Below, piece after piece: positions 42,563 through 51,168 of a DNA stretch of 64,000 nt. This DNA comes from RYN-111 sp963760125 (GTDB taxonomy: Bacteria > Actinomycetota > Actinomycetes > Mycobacteriales > SCTD01). Made by a program: the position numbers and the translations under genes. The stretch lies in the NCBI GenBank assembly GCA_963760125.1, contig CAVXBV010000007.1, positions 62,001 through 126,000 of the forward strand. The letters run 5' to 3'. The notes under the pieces were generated by a model, which was given only the letters and a program-made list of their open reading frames with translations, searched no databases and was not told the origin of the DNA. The number at the start of each line of letters is the position of its first letter. The stretch's first letter is position 1.

Positions 42563-43587
42563 TGCTGTCCTCCGAGCTGCTGGAACCTGCTGAGGACCCG
42601 GGTGACGTAGGCCTGCGTCTCGGCGTACGGCGGGATGCCTCCTGCCTTGCGCACCGCAGTCGGTCCGGCGTTGTAGGCGGCAAGGGCGAGGTCGGAGCGC
42701 CCTCCGAAGGCGGTGAGCTGCTGGGCGAGGTAGCGCGCCCCGCCGTCGAACGCCTGCGCCGGGTCGAGCGGATCGACCCCGAGCCCAGCCGCCGTCCGCG
42801 GCATGATCTGCATGAGTCCCTGGGCGCCGACGGGCGACGTCGCCGACGAGTCGAACCCGGACTCGGTCCACGCCACCGCGGACAGCAGCCGGGGGTCGAT
42901 GCCGTTGGCGGCGGCGGCCTTCTCGATCATCCCGGCGTAGGGGCGTGCTGCTGCGGGGAGGCCGCCGGCCCAGCCGGGAGTGGCGGCAGCGGTCAGGCGA
43001 GCGGTCAGGCGAGCGGTCGGTGCTGTCGGGGTGTCGCCCGTGACGCGGCGGATCGAGGTGGCCTTCGACAGGTCGACCTTCTCGAGGCGGACCTGGGCAC
43101 CCGTGTGGGGCGCCACCACCCACTGGCCGTTGCCGGCGTACATCCCGATGTGGTCCACGGGTCCGGTGCGGTCGAAGTACACGAGGTCGCCGGGTCGGGC
43201 CTCGGCGGCGGTGACCTCGACGCCGGCCTTGCCCTGCTGCCAGGACACCCGAGGCAGCTCGACCCCGAGCTTGGCGTAGGTCCACTGCAGCAGGCCGGAG
43301 CAGTCGAAGCCGCCGGGCTCGGCCCCGCCGAAGACGTACGGCGTCCCGATCTGCTCCGACGCGAGAGCCACCGCTCGGGCGCCCGTGGCGGCGCCGCTGG
43401 TGGGCGTCGTGGTCGTGGCACTGCCCAGGCCGGTCGTCGCGCCCACCAGGGCAGAGCTGAACGCGCCGCCAGCAGCCGTCGTGGGAGCGGTGCCGATGAC
43501 GCCCCCCGGCAGGCCACGGCCACCGCTGAGCTGCTGCAGCCGGGCCTGAAGGGCGGCGGTGCGCGACTGGACCTCAGCGAGGCTCAT
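42559..43587 (-). CDS. NlpC/P60 - lytic transglycosylase fusion (flagellar peptidoglycan hydrolase)
   Basis: A 342-residue protein with two peptidoglycan-cleaving domains. Residues ~70-180 are NlpC/P60 with C96 (FDCSGLL), H146 (DHIGMY) and H161 (APHTG). Residues ~215-340 are an SLT transglycosylase with E242 (WTESGFDSSATSP), QGLMQIMPRTAAGLG and LALAAYNAG. No signal peptide is visible, so export through the flagellar apparatus is likely. The gene lies between fliJ and fliK, where Gram-negative species would use FlgJ to open the wall for the rod. Confidence 0.92.
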   Translation of the reverse strand: MSLAEVQSRTAALQARLQQLSGGRGLPGGVIGTAPTTAAGGAFSSALVGATTGLGSATTTTPTSGAATGARAVALASEQIGTPYVFGGAEPGGFDCSGLLQWTYAKLGVELPRVSWQQGKAGVEVTAAEARPGDLVYFDRTGPVDHIGMYAGNGQWVVAPHTGAQVRLEKVDLSKATSIRRVTGDTPTAPTARLTARLTAAATPGWAGGLPAAARPYAGMIEKAAAANGIDPRLLSAVAWTESGFDSSATSPVGAQGLMQIMPRTAAGLGVDPLDPAQAFDGGARYLAQQLTAFGGRSDLALAAYNAGPTAVRKAGGIPPYAETQAYVTRVLSRFQQLGGQQ

Positions 43588-44000
43588 GATCGCCTGTTCC
43601 GGAAGCCGGAGAGCTCATCAGCCAGCGCCTGCTCGTTCTTCTCCCGGTGGGCCCGCGCCTCTTCGCGCTTGCGGACGGCCAAGGTCTCGAGCAGCCGCTG
43701 TCGCCGACGCGACTCGGTCCAGGCGTGCAGCGCCTGATCGCGAGACGCCTCCGCCCCCTGGACGTCCTCGCTGGCGCGCTCCACGCCCTCGGCGCGCCAG
43801 AGGCGGACCTGGGTGGTGCTGCCGAGGGCCTCTCGGGAGCCGCCGGCAAGGCCGGCCTGGGCCAGTGCCGCCTCTGCCGACGCCCGCGCCCGCCCAGCCG
43901 CCGCCACCGCGGACAGCGAGCGCGCTGCCTCGCCGCGCGCGGCGGCCTCCCGCAGCTCAGCAACACGCAGCAGGGTGGCGATCGGTGATCGGCGACTCAT
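43584..44000 (-). CDS. fliJ: Flagellar export chaperone FliJ
   Basis: A 138-residue, highly helical protein with long coiled coil (RVAELREAAARGEAARSLSA, ESRRRQRLLETLAVRKREEA). FliJ inserts into the FliI hexamer and couples it to FlhA. Sequence identity in this family is low; the call rests on coiled-coil structure and position after fliI. It overlaps fliI and the fusion hydrolase by four bases each. Confidence 0.88.
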   Translation of the reverse strand: MSRRSPIATLLRVAELREAAARGEAARSLSAVAAAGRARASAEAALAQAGLAGGSREALGSTTQVRLWRAEGVERASEDVQGAEASRDQALHAWTESRRRQRLLETLAVRKREEARAHREKNEQALADELSGFRNRRS

Positions 44001-45286
44001 GCGAGCACCATCGACAAGCGCTCCCAGGAGGTCTCGCTGTCGGCCACCTCGTCGACGGGCTGGCGCAGGAAGCCCGAGATCAGCTCGCGTCGTGCGAGGG
44101 CCTCGTCGATGACGGGGTCGCTCCCGTGCTGGTAGGCACCGATCTCCACCAGGTCCTTGGCCTCGTCGGCCGCGGCGAGCAGCCGGCGTAGTCGCGCGGC
44201 GAGCTCCAGTCGCGGCTGAGGGGTGACTTTGGAGGCGAGCCGCGAGACGGACTCGAGCACGTCCACGGTCGGGAAGTGGCCGGCGGAGGCGAGGCGGCGG
44301 GACAGCACCACGTGGCCGTCGAGGATCGAACGGGCGTGGTCGGCGACCGGGTCGTTCATGTCGTCGCCCTCGACGAGCACCGTGTAGAGCGCTGTGATGG
44401 TGCCGACCTCACCGGGGCCGGCGCGCTCGAGCAGCTTGGGCAGCTCGGCGAAGACCGACGGCGGGTACCCCTTGGTGGCCGGCGGCTCGCCCGCGGCCAG
44501 CCCGATCTCACGGCGCGCCATGGCGAAGCGGGTCAGGGAGTCGACGAGCAGCAGGACGTCGAGGCCCTGGTCCCGGAAGTGCTCGGCGATGCGCGTGGCC
44601 GTGTAGGCCGCCCGCAGCCGCATCAGCGGCGGCTCGTCGGACGTCGCGACCACGCACACCACCCGCTCGCGGCCGGTCTCCCCGAGGTCGTCCTCGAGGA
44701 ACTCCCGGACCTCGCGACCCCGCTCGCCGACCAGTCCGACGACGATGACGTCGGCCTTCGTGCCGCGCGCCATCATCCCCAGCAGGGTGGACTTCCCGAC
44801 ACCGGAGCCGGCGAAGATGCCGACGCGCTGGCCCCGTCCGCACGGGGTCATGGTGTCGAGGCACCGGACGCCGAGGGGCAGCGGCTCGCTGATCCGCTGG
44901 CGCTTCAGGGGATGCGGCACCGGGCCGTCCAGGCCGGTCAGCTCGCCGGTCAGGGGCGGGCCACCATCGATCGGACGGCCCAGCGCGTCGAGCACGCGGC
45001 CGGTCAGGTCGGGGCCGACGCGCATCAGCAGTCCGGTACCGGTCGGCTCCACGAGAGCGCCGGGGGAGACGCCGTCGAGCTCGCCGTACGGCGCCAGCAG
45101 AAGGGCGTCCTCGTGCATGGCGACCACCTGGGCGGGCACCCGGCGGTCGCCCACGGTGATGGCCACGATGTCGCCGAGGGCGCCGCGCAGGCCCTTGCAC
45201 TCGGCCTCGAGTCCGACCACCCGGCTGATGCGACCGGTCGCCCTGACCGGCGACAGGGGGCGCAAGATGTCCGCGGTGCGGCTCAC
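43997..45286 (-). CDS. fliI: Flagellum-specific ATPase FliI
   Basis: A 429-residue hexameric ATPase. Walker A is GSGVGKST (160-167), Walker B is DVLLLVDSLTRFAMA, and the signatures AAGEPPATKGYPPSVFAELP and EGDDMNDPVADHARSILDGH (the F1-like catalytic region) are intact. GTG 45286 overlaps the fliH stop as GTGA. It energises substrate release from chaperones at the export gate. Confidence 0.97.
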   Translation of the reverse strand: MSRTADILRPLSPVRATGRISRVVGLEAECKGLRGALGDIVAITVGDRRVPAQVVAMHEDALLLAPYGELDGVSPGALVEPTGTGLLMRVGPDLTGRVLDALGRPIDGGPPLTGELTGLDGPVPHPLKRQRISEPLPLGVRCLDTMTPCGRGQRVGIFAGSGVGKSTLLGMMARGTKADVIVVGLVGERGREVREFLEDDLGETGRERVVCVVATSDEPPLMRLRAAYTATRIAEHFRDQGLDVLLLVDSLTRFAMARREIGLAAGEPPATKGYPPSVFAELPKLLERAGPGEVGTITALYTVLVEGDDMNDPVADHARSILDGHVVLSRRLASAGHFPTVDVLESVSRLASKVTPQPRLELAARLRRLLAAADEAKDLVEIGAYQHGSDPVIDEALARRELISGFLRQPVDEVADSETSWERLSMVLA

Positions 45287-45867
45287 TGGACCCCGCGGGC
45301 CGGGTCGACACCGAGGGCTCCGGCGGCGATGCGCAGCGCCGCGGCCACGGTCACCTCGACACTGCCCACGCCGTTGTCGTAGCGCGCGTCGCCCGCGGCC
45401 AGGTGCTGGTCGACGACGATGTCCAGGGCCTTGCCGTCGGCCCAGGCGCGGACAGCGGCCTCGTCGTGCGGGGACACGACCGCGCACGCGCGGGGACTGG
45501 GAAGAAGGGCAGTCGCGGCGTCACCGAGCCGGGCCAGCACGCTGCGGCTGCTCTGTGCGAGCTCGTGTCGCAGGATCCACTCGGCGATGTCGATGGCGGT
45601 GGCGAGGACGGCGCGGCTCGACGCGTCGATCGCCTCGCGCTGCTGCTCGCCGGCCAACGTCGCGAGCTGCTCGAGGGCTACGGCGATGCGGGGGGCGGCG
45701 GCGGCTCCGGCAGCGAGGGCAGCGGAGCGCCCGTCGTCCAGCCCGGCGGCGTAGGCCGCCGCGATGGCGTCCTGCCGTTCCTGGTCCGCAGCGAGCGACG
45801 CCGCGGAAGCGCGCTGCGCTACCTGTCGGACGGCGGAGACGTCCCGCGCCTTCACGAAGGTGGTCAT
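45283..45867 (-). CDS. fliH: FliI regulator FliH
   Basis: A 194-residue protein with a helical N-terminus rich in A/Q/R and a C-terminal domain resembling the V/F-ATPase stator subunit (DIAEWILRHELAQSSRSVL, DGKALDIVVDQHLAAGDARY). FliH holds FliI at the C-ring. Overlaps of four bases with fliG and fliI show coupled translation. Confidence 0.92.
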   Translation of the reverse strand: MTTFVKARDVSAVRQVAQRASAASLAADQERQDAIAAAYAAGLDDGRSAALAAGAAAAPRIAVALEQLATLAGEQQREAIDASSRAVLATAIDIAEWILRHELAQSSRSVLARLGDAATALLPSPRACAVVSPHDEAAVRAWADGKALDIVVDQHLAAGDARYDNGVGSVEVTVAAALRIAAGALGVDPARGVQ

Positions 45868-46859
45868 TCCTCGTCTCCCCGGGTGAGGACGAGTGAGCCC
45901 TCTTCCTCGAGCTGGCGGGCGGTGGCCACGATCGCCGCGCGGGCCTCGGCGATCTCGGCGGGACGCAGGCCCCGCAACAGCTCCATCTCCTCGAGCAGCG
46001 TCTCGCGGGCGCGCTCGGACAGGTTGGCGAGCACCTTCGCCCGGATCGGCTCGGGGCTGCTCGACAGCGAGACCGACAGCTGTTTGGTGTCGACGCTTCG
46101 CAGCAGCACCTGCATCGAGCGCGCCTCCAGGCCGCAGACGTCGTCGAAGGTGAACAGGGCGTTGCGGGTCAGCTCGGCGAGCTCGGGGCTGGTGGTAGCG
46201 ATGGCCAGGAGCAGCTCCCGGCTGGTGTCGCGACCGGCCTTGGACAACACGCCGGCGAGCAGCTCGGGACCGTCGACCTTCGTCACCTCGCTGCGCAGGA
46301 CGTCGGAGATGCGGGCCCGGAGGCCGGTCTCCACCTGCCGGACGGTGTCCGGGTGGACGGCACCGAGCGCAGCGATACGGGTCGCCACCTTGGCCTGGTC
46401 GTCGAGCGGCAAGCGAGTCAGCAGGGCCGCCGCGACCCGGGGCTCGAGGTGGGCGAGGGCCAGGGCGACCGCGCCGGCAGGCTCAGTGGCGAGGCCCTTG
46501 GCCGCCGCGTCGGGGTCGGCCTCGGAGAGCCAGCCGAACGGTCTGGGAAGGTCCAGCTCCTGGCTCACGACGGCCCCGCGGTCACTGCCGAGCGTGCGCA
46601 CCAACAAGTCCTTGGCGAACCTCTTGCCCGGGGCGGGCAGCATCCCTGGCTCGCCGAGCCGGTTCACCAGCTCGTTCATCGTCGACCGCACCTCATCAGG
46701 ACTCACCGGCCCGAGGACGGCGATCTCGGCCGCGATGGCGGCGACCTCCTGCTCGGACAGGCCCCGCAGGATCGTGGCGGCGCGCTCCGGTCCGAGGGCG
46801 ACCAGCGCCACGGCGGCCTTGCGGCGACCGGTACTCGTCGTGGCGGCGAGCAACGTCAC
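45864..46859 (-). CDS. fliG: Flagellar motor switch protein FliG
   Basis: A 331-residue protein with three ARM-like domains. The N-terminal part binds FliF (RKAAVALVALGPERAATILR). The C-terminal torque helix has the charged face (VDTKQLSVSLSSSPEPIRAK, LSERARETLLEEMELLRGLR). Length and domain order are standard. It links the C-ring to MotA. Confidence 0.96.
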   Translation of the reverse strand: MTLLAATTSTGRRKAAVALVALGPERAATILRGLSEQEVAAIAAEIAVLGPVSPDEVRSTMNELVNRLGEPGMLPAPGKRFAKDLLVRTLGSDRGAVVSQELDLPRPFGWLSEADPDAAAKGLATEPAGAVALALAHLEPRVAAALLTRLPLDDQAKVATRIAALGAVHPDTVRQVETGLRARISDVLRSEVTKVDGPELLAGVLSKAGRDTSRELLLAIATTSPELAELTRNALFTFDDVCGLEARSMQVLLRSVDTKQLSVSLSSSPEPIRAKVLANLSERARETLLEEMELLRGLRPAEIAEARAAIVATARQLEEEGSLVLTRGDEE

Positions 46860-48424
46860 CGGTCACCGCCTCCGACGTTGGCCATCCAGCCACGCAGCAT
46901 GCCGGCGACCTCGTCGGGGTTCTCGTCCAGCACACCGAGCAGGTCGGTCTGCGAGCGGGGCGCCGGCACGCTGCCGGCGGGCAGGGCGGCGGCGGAGCCA
47001 CGGGCCGGCGGAGCCACCGCGCCGCGGCGGCCGGCGTCCACGGCAGCCTGCACCTGGTCTGCGGGCAGCTCGGTCGCCGTACCCCGCTTCAGCGTCCGGA
47101 CGAAGCCGAAGCCGACGAACAGCAGCAGCAGCGCTCCCAGGCCGCGCGGGCCGTAGTCCTTGACCAGGTCCAGCGCTCCCGGCGTGGCTGCCTCGACGGT
47201 GGTGGCCTTCGGGTCGACCTGCAAGAAAGCCGGCGTGGTGACGGAGAGCGTGTCGCCCCGCGTCGTGTTGAGGCCGACCGCGCTCGCCACCATGGCCTGC
47301 AGATCTGCCACCGGCGGGGCGTTCTTGGCGTTCCTGTCGACGGCCACTGTCACCGTCAGGCGCTTGATGCCACCGGGAGCGACGTCCTCGTGCACGATCG
47401 TCTTGGAGACGCCGGTCGTGGTCTGCAGGTCGCTCTTGGTGTAGCCCTGGGCACCGCTCGCGCCGGTCGTGACCGTCGTGGCGCCGGTCGCCGTCGTCGT
47501 GGTGACCGCGCCGCCGGGGGCAGGGGAGGGGTCCGCAGCCGGGACGTAGGTCTCCTTGGACTCTGAGGCGGTCAGCGTGGCGACTCTCTTGGGGTCGTAG
47601 GTCTCACTGTCGATCGTCTTGTTGGAGGTGTCGATCTCGGCGTTGACCCGCACCACCGCGCGCCCGGGACCGAGCAGCGTGTCGAACATCGAGGTCACCT
47701 GACTGCTGAGGGTGTCCTCGTACGACCGCCGGGCGGCGTCCGACCGACCGCTGGAGGTGCCGTCTCCGGTCAGCAGCGCCCCGGAGGAGTCGGTGATGCT
47801 CACGTCCTTGGGGGCCAGGCCGGGGACCGCGCTGGACACCAGGTGCGTGATGGCCTCGACCGTCCCCTCGGGAAGGGTGCCGCTGCTCTCGAGCAGGACG
47901 GAGGCCCGGGCGGTGTCCTGGTCCTGGCTGAACAGCCGCTTCTCCGGCAGCGCCAGGTGCACCGTGGCGGAACGAACGCCGGAGATGTCGGTCAGCGACG
48001 TCCCGAGCGTCGACTCGAGCGCGCGTTGGTAGGCCACCTGCTGCTGGAAGGACGAGCTCGTCAGGCCCTGCTTGTCGAAGTTGGCCCAGCCGTCCTGCGT
48101 CGCGCCGGCGGGAAGGCCGGCGGCTGCGACGGAGAGGCGCTCCTTGTCGAGCGAGCCCTGCGGGACCAGCACCGTGGTGCCACCGTTGGAGAGCTTGTAG
48201 GTCACACCGTCGGACTGCAGCTTGGTGGTGACCGCCGCGGCGTCCTTGGGGTCCAGCCCGGCCAGCAGCACGCCGTACGTCGGGGTGCTGACCCACTTCA
48301 TGAAGAAGACCGCGCCGGTCAGGCCGAGCACGGACAGCAGACCGATGATCACGATCTGGGAGGCGCTGAAGCCGCGGAGCGTGTCCACGGCCTTGCGCTT
48401 GAGGGCGTCGGTGTCGAGGGCCAT
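46856..48424 (-). CDS. fliF: MS-ring protein FliF
   Basis: A 522-residue protein with two membrane helices (residues ~25-45 and ~435-455) flanking the ring-building domains (TYGVLLAGLDPKDAAAVTTK, QRALESTLGTSLTDISGVRS, ASVLLESSGTLPEGTVEAIT). The cytoplasmic C-terminus (DLLGVLDENPDEVAGMLRGW) binds FliG. It forms the MS-ring and the housing of the export gate. Confidence 0.97.
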   Translation of the reverse strand: MALDTDALKRKAVDTLRGFSASQIVIIGLLSVLGLTGAVFFMKWVSTPTYGVLLAGLDPKDAAAVTTKLQSDGVTYKLSNGGTTVLVPQGSLDKERLSVAAAGLPAGATQDGWANFDKQGLTSSSFQQQVAYQRALESTLGTSLTDISGVRSATVHLALPEKRLFSQDQDTARASVLLESSGTLPEGTVEAITHLVSSAVPGLAPKDVSITDSSGALLTGDGTSSGRSDAARRSYEDTLSSQVTSMFDTLLGPGRAVVRVNAEIDTSNKTIDSETYDPKRVATLTASESKETYVPAADPSPAPGGAVTTTTATGATTVTTGASGAQGYTKSDLQTTTGVSKTIVHEDVAPGGIKRLTVTVAVDRNAKNAPPVADLQAMVASAVGLNTTRGDTLSVTTPAFLQVDPKATTVEAATPGALDLVKDYGPRGLGALLLLFVGFGFVRTLKRGTATELPADQVQAAVDAGRRGAVAPPARGSAAALPAGSVPAPRSQTDLLGVLDENPDEVAGMLRGWMANVGGGDR

Positions 48425-48711
48425 CAGACCTGCATCCTCATGATCTCCTGGTAAGCCTCCACCGCGCGGTTGCGCAGGGCGACGGTGAGCTCGACGCCGA
48501 GCTGCGCCTTGGCGGCAGCGGCGGTGAACTGGTGGACGTCGGTGAGGGTCCCGGTGGCGACGCCCTCCGCGAGCGAGTCGGCGGCGCCGGTCAGCTTGCT
48601 GACGTCGGACAGAGCTCCCGCGAACCCCGAGCCGCCGGCCGGCGTCGGTCCGGAGAGGGACGGCGGGACGAAGGGCGTGGCCCCCGCGGCGCCGACCCCG
48701 GCGATGATCAC
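48424..48711 (-). CDS. fliE: Hook-basal body protein FliE
   Basis: A 95-residue protein with the FliE pattern: GSGFAGALSDVSKLTGAADS, VHQFTAAAAKAQLGVELTVA and LRNRAVEAYQEIMRMQV at the end. FliE joins the MS-ring to the rod. It overlaps fliF by one base and flgC by four. Confidence 0.95.
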   Translation of the reverse strand: MIIAGVGAAGATPFVPPSLSGPTPAGGSGFAGALSDVSKLTGAADSLAEGVATGTLTDVHQFTAAAAKAQLGVELTVALRNRAVEAYQEIMRMQV

Positions 48712-49109
48712 TGGCCCTGCCCGATGCGCAGCGCCTGGCTGTAGCTGTCCCGCGCCTGCTGCATCACGGAGATGTTCGCCTGGTAGAGCCGGCTGGCCAT
48801 CATCATGTTGGTCATCTCCTCGGTGAGATCGACCTTGGGACGCGTGACGTACCCGCTCGCGTCCGCGAGGGGGTTCTCCGGGTCGTAGACGACCTCCGCG
48901 GCACCGCCCTGCTCGACGGTCCCGGTGACGGCCACGCCCCCGGTGCCGGGGAGGGTCTGGGCGACGACCAGGCTGGCCCGGAACGGCGCCTCGCCGGCGG
49001 CGCGGACGGTGTTCGCGTTCGCGATGTTGTTGCCGATGACGTCGAGCATCGTGCGGCCCAAGGTGACGCCGGTGGTCGCCGTGTCGAACGCGCCGAACAT
49101 GTCGCCCAT
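48708..49109 (-). CDS. flgC: Proximal rod protein FlgC
   Basis: A 133-residue axial protein with ATTGVTLGRTMLDVIGNNIA and NANTVRAAGEAPFRASLVVA at the N-terminus, and YVTRPKVDLTEEMTNMMMAS at the C-terminus. Normal length. Start and stop overlap neighbours, so flgB-flgC-fliE are translated as a unit. Confidence 0.96.
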   Translation of the reverse strand: MGDMFGAFDTATTGVTLGRTMLDVIGNNIANANTVRAAGEAPFRASLVVAQTLPGTGGVAVTGTVEQGGAAEVVYDPENPLADASGYVTRPKVDLTEEMTNMMMASRLYQANISVMQQARDSYSQALRIGQGQ

Positions 49110-49456
49110 CAGCGCAACGCCGCCTTCATGATGCTGTGGCGGTAGTTGGTCGCCTGGACGAGGGCCTCGTACTGCAGGCCGCTCTTCATGAGGGCGGTCG
49201 ACTCGTCAGCGAGGTCGACGCTGTTGCCGTTCTCATCGACGGGGCCGCCGCTGTCCTCGACGGTCAGGGCCGTTCGGGCGGGATCGTCGCCGCGAGCGAG
49301 CGCGGCGGCCAGGTCGCCCTCGAAGGCGACTTTCTGGGCGTGATAGCCGGGTGTCATGACGTTGGCGATGTTCTGCGCGGTCATGCGCTGGCGGAGGGCC
49401 ACGCCGTCCAGCGCCCGCTCGAGCGCGCTCTGCACGCCGTCGGTGAACAAGGTCAT
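49109..49456 (-). CDS. flgB: Proximal rod protein FlgB
   Basis: A 115-residue rod protein with LERALDGVALRQRMTAQNIA, NVMTPGYHAQKVAFEGDLAA and the C-terminal YEALVQATNYRHSIMKAALR. It is the first gene of the long flagellar operon. Its leader of about 58 bases begins at the FliA-like promoter 49521-49547. Confidence 0.95.
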   Translation of the reverse strand: MTLFTDGVQSALERALDGVALRQRMTAQNIANVMTPGYHAQKVAFEGDLAAALARGDDPARTALTVEDSGGPVDENGNSVDLADESTALMKSGLQYEALVQATNYRHSIMKAALR

Positions 49457-49520
49457 GGGGACTCCACGTCATGCGGTGGGGTCATCCGTGAAGGGGCTGT
49501 CTTACGTCCGTGTGGTGAGT

Positions 49521-49547
49521 CCATCGGTCCGGGTGACCAAGACCTGA
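49521..49547 (-). promoter_or_regulatory. FliA-like promoter of the flgB operon
   Basis: On the minus strand TCAG, 15 bases, ACCGATGG matches the sigma-28 pattern (E. coli TAAA-N15-GCCGATAA). It would start transcription about 58 bases before flgB. The same spacing recurs at three other places in the window. Confidence 0.6.
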
Positions 49548-49597
49548 CACTCGGTAGTCGGTCTTCCGAGAAACCGTCCCTACGGGTGGTGCCGCCT

Positions 49598-49611
49598 AGT
49601 CCGGTAGGACT
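49598..49611. promoter_or_regulatory. Inverted repeat upstream of the flgB promoter
   Basis: AGTCC-GGTA-GGACT lies about 50 bases upstream of the -35 element and 25 bases from the end of the fliT-like gene. It may be an activator site or the terminator of the fliS transcript. I cannot tell which. Confidence 0.4.
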
Positions 49612-49635
49612 CACCCGGACGGGTCCTCACGAAGC

Positions 49636-49884
49636 TCAGGCGGTCGCGTAGGTCCTCTGCCGCGTCAGCTCGCGCTGACCCTCGCGCCCTAGGACCTGCG
49701 CGTCCTCCATGGCGGACTGCAGGGTCCGAGCCCGGCCGACCAGCGTCGCGGGGACAGGGCCGGCGGGCAGCTCCGGGGCCGACGCGGTGCTCCCGTCGCC
49801 CGAGGCTGCGCCTGCCGCGACGCCCCGGACCCACTCCTCGAGGGCGTCGAGCGAGACGGTCCACTCGGCCGTCGTGTCCTTCAC
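49636..49884 (-). CDS. Small protein coupled to fliS (FliT-like position)
   Basis: An 82-residue protein (VKDTTAEWTVSLDALEEWVR..., C-terminus LQSAMEDAQVLGREGQRELT). Two amphipathic helices flank a G/A/S/P-rich middle. The GTG start overlaps the fliS stop as GTGA. In many flagellar clusters fliT, the FliD chaperone, holds this position, but sequence similarity is too weak to name it. Confidence 0.6.
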   Translation of the reverse strand: MKDTTAEWTVSLDALEEWVRGVAAGAASGDGSTASAPELPAGPVPATLVGRARTLQSAMEDAQVLGREGQRELTRQRTYATA

Positions 49885-50261
49885 GCCACAGCCAGGGTGA
49901 GGCAGGCCTCGCGCCACGCCGACTGCAGGGGGGCGACGATCTCCAGAGCAGCTCTCGTCGCCGCGACATCACGGCGCGTGTTCGCCTGCAGCAGCTGGGT
50001 GAACGCGAACGTGTACAAGGCGTCAAGACGCTCGGCGAGGTCACCGGCGTCGCGGTTCAGCGTGGTCCGCAGCTCGAGGACGATCGCCTGGGCCTTGACC
50101 AGTCGCGGGGTGGCGGCGAGGTGGTTGCCGTCCTCCTGAAGGGAGACGGCGGCCTTGAGCGCGCCGACGCACGCGTCGAACAGCATGGCGGTCAGCTCCG
50201 CGGGGCTCGCGGTCATGACGCGCTCCGTGAGGTAGTGATCGGCAGCAGCAGTAGGGGACAC
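49881..50261 (-). CDS. fliS: Flagellin export chaperone FliS
   Basis: A 126-residue helical protein with the FliS motif DHYLTERVMTASPAELTAML and LFDACVGALKAAVSL, then FTQLLQANTRRDVAATRAAL. It binds the C-terminal disordered part of flagellin and prevents early polymerisation. GTG 50261 follows AAGGA. The upstream 179 bases are shared with the divergent CDP-polyol cassette. Confidence 0.93.
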   Translation of the reverse strand: MSPTAAADHYLTERVMTASPAELTAMLFDACVGALKAAVSLQEDGNHLAATPRLVKAQAIVLELRTTLNRDAGDLAERLDALYTFAFTQLLQANTRRDVAATRAALEIVAPLQSAWREACLTLAVA

Positions 50262-50365
50262 AGGGGGAGTCCTTCCTCGTCCAGCCCGGCCATCCTTGGT
50301 CGGCACGAACCTCATCGACGCGGGAGCGGGGACCAACAGGACACGGACGGGTGAGGCCTGCCGCC

Positions 50366-50392
50366 TCACAGCAGCGGGACGTCGGCCGATGG
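50366..50392 (+). promoter_or_regulatory. FliA-like promoter of the CDP-polyol cassette
   Basis: TCAC, 15 bases, GCCGATGG: the -10 octamer shares six leading bases with the E. coli FliA GCCGATAA and the spacer is exactly 15. Transcription would begin near 50398, giving a leader of about 43 bases to ATG 50441. This ties a cell-envelope-type enzyme pair to the flagellar regulon. Confidence 0.6.
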
Positions 50393-50440
50393 GGGCAGGT
50401 CCCGCCGTACGACGGGGCGAACCCGGTGGAGGAGCCGACG

Positions 50441-51166
50441 ATGCCTGCTCTCGACGTGGTGCTGCTGGCTGCAGGGCTCGGCTCGCGGCTCGGCGGTGGC
50501 CTGCCCAAGCCCCTCACCCCGCTCGGCGCGGACGGGGAGACCCTGCTCGAGCGACAGGTCCGGCTCCTGGAGCCGCTGCGTGCTGCCGGTGCCCGGTTGA
50601 CGGTGGTCGTCGGGCACCGCGCCACCGAGGTCGCGGGCCGCGTCCCCTCGGTCCGCGCCGTGCACAACGCGGACTTCGCCAGCAGCAACACCGCGCGGTC
50701 GCTGCTCTGCGCCCTCCACGACGGCGGTGGCCCTGCGCTGTGGCTCAACAGCGACGTCGTGTTCAGCCAGGAGTTCGCGGACGAGGTCATCCGGTCGCTG
50801 CGCGATCTCACCCGCAGTCGCATCGGGGTGAAGCGCGGTCGGACCGCGGACGAAGAGGTCAAGTACCAACTCGGGCAGGCCGGGGACATCTGCGCGCTCT
50901 CGAAGCAGGTCGTCGGGGGGCTCGGCGAGGCGATCGGTGTCAACGTGGTCGCGGCCCACGACCGGCCGGCGTTCGTCGCGGCGCTCGCGCAGGTCGACGC
51001 CGGCGACTACTTCGAGCGGGCGGTGGAGCTGACCATCGACCGCGGGCACCGGTGGCAGCCCCTCGACCTCACCGAGCACTTCGCCGTGGAGGTCGACTTC
51101 CCGGAGGACCTGGCGGTCGCTCGCCGGTTCACCGCCTCCGAGGCCGGCTTGCGCGTGGCCGTCTGA
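50441..51166 (+). CDS. LicC/TarI-like NTP transferase (probable CDP-choline/polyol synthase)
   Basis: A 241-residue nucleotidyltransferase. The N-terminal nucleotide loop is LLAAGLGSRLGGGLPKPLTP (9-28). Central residues ADFASSNTARSLLCALHDGG and ALWLNSDVVF, then GDYFERAVELTIDRG and the C-terminal HFAVEVDFPEDLAVARRF, match the phosphocholine cytidylyltransferase-like family. It should couple CTP to a phospho-alcohol such as glycerol-3-phosphate, ribitol phosphate or phosphocholine. ATG 50441 follows GGAGGAG. The transferase gene begins two bases after its stop. Confidence 0.8.
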   Translation: MPALDVVLLAAGLGSRLGGGLPKPLTPLGADGETLLERQVRLLEPLRAAGARLTVVVGHRATEVAGRVPSVRAVHNADFASSNTARSLLCALHDGGGPALWLNSDVVFSQEFADEVIRSLRDLTRSRIGVKRGRTADEEVKYQLGQAGDICALSKQVVGGLGEAIGVNVVAAHDRPAFVAALAQVDAGDYFERAVELTIDRGHRWQPLDLTEHFAVEVDFPEDLAVARRFTASEAGLRVAV

Positions 51167-51168
51167 TC

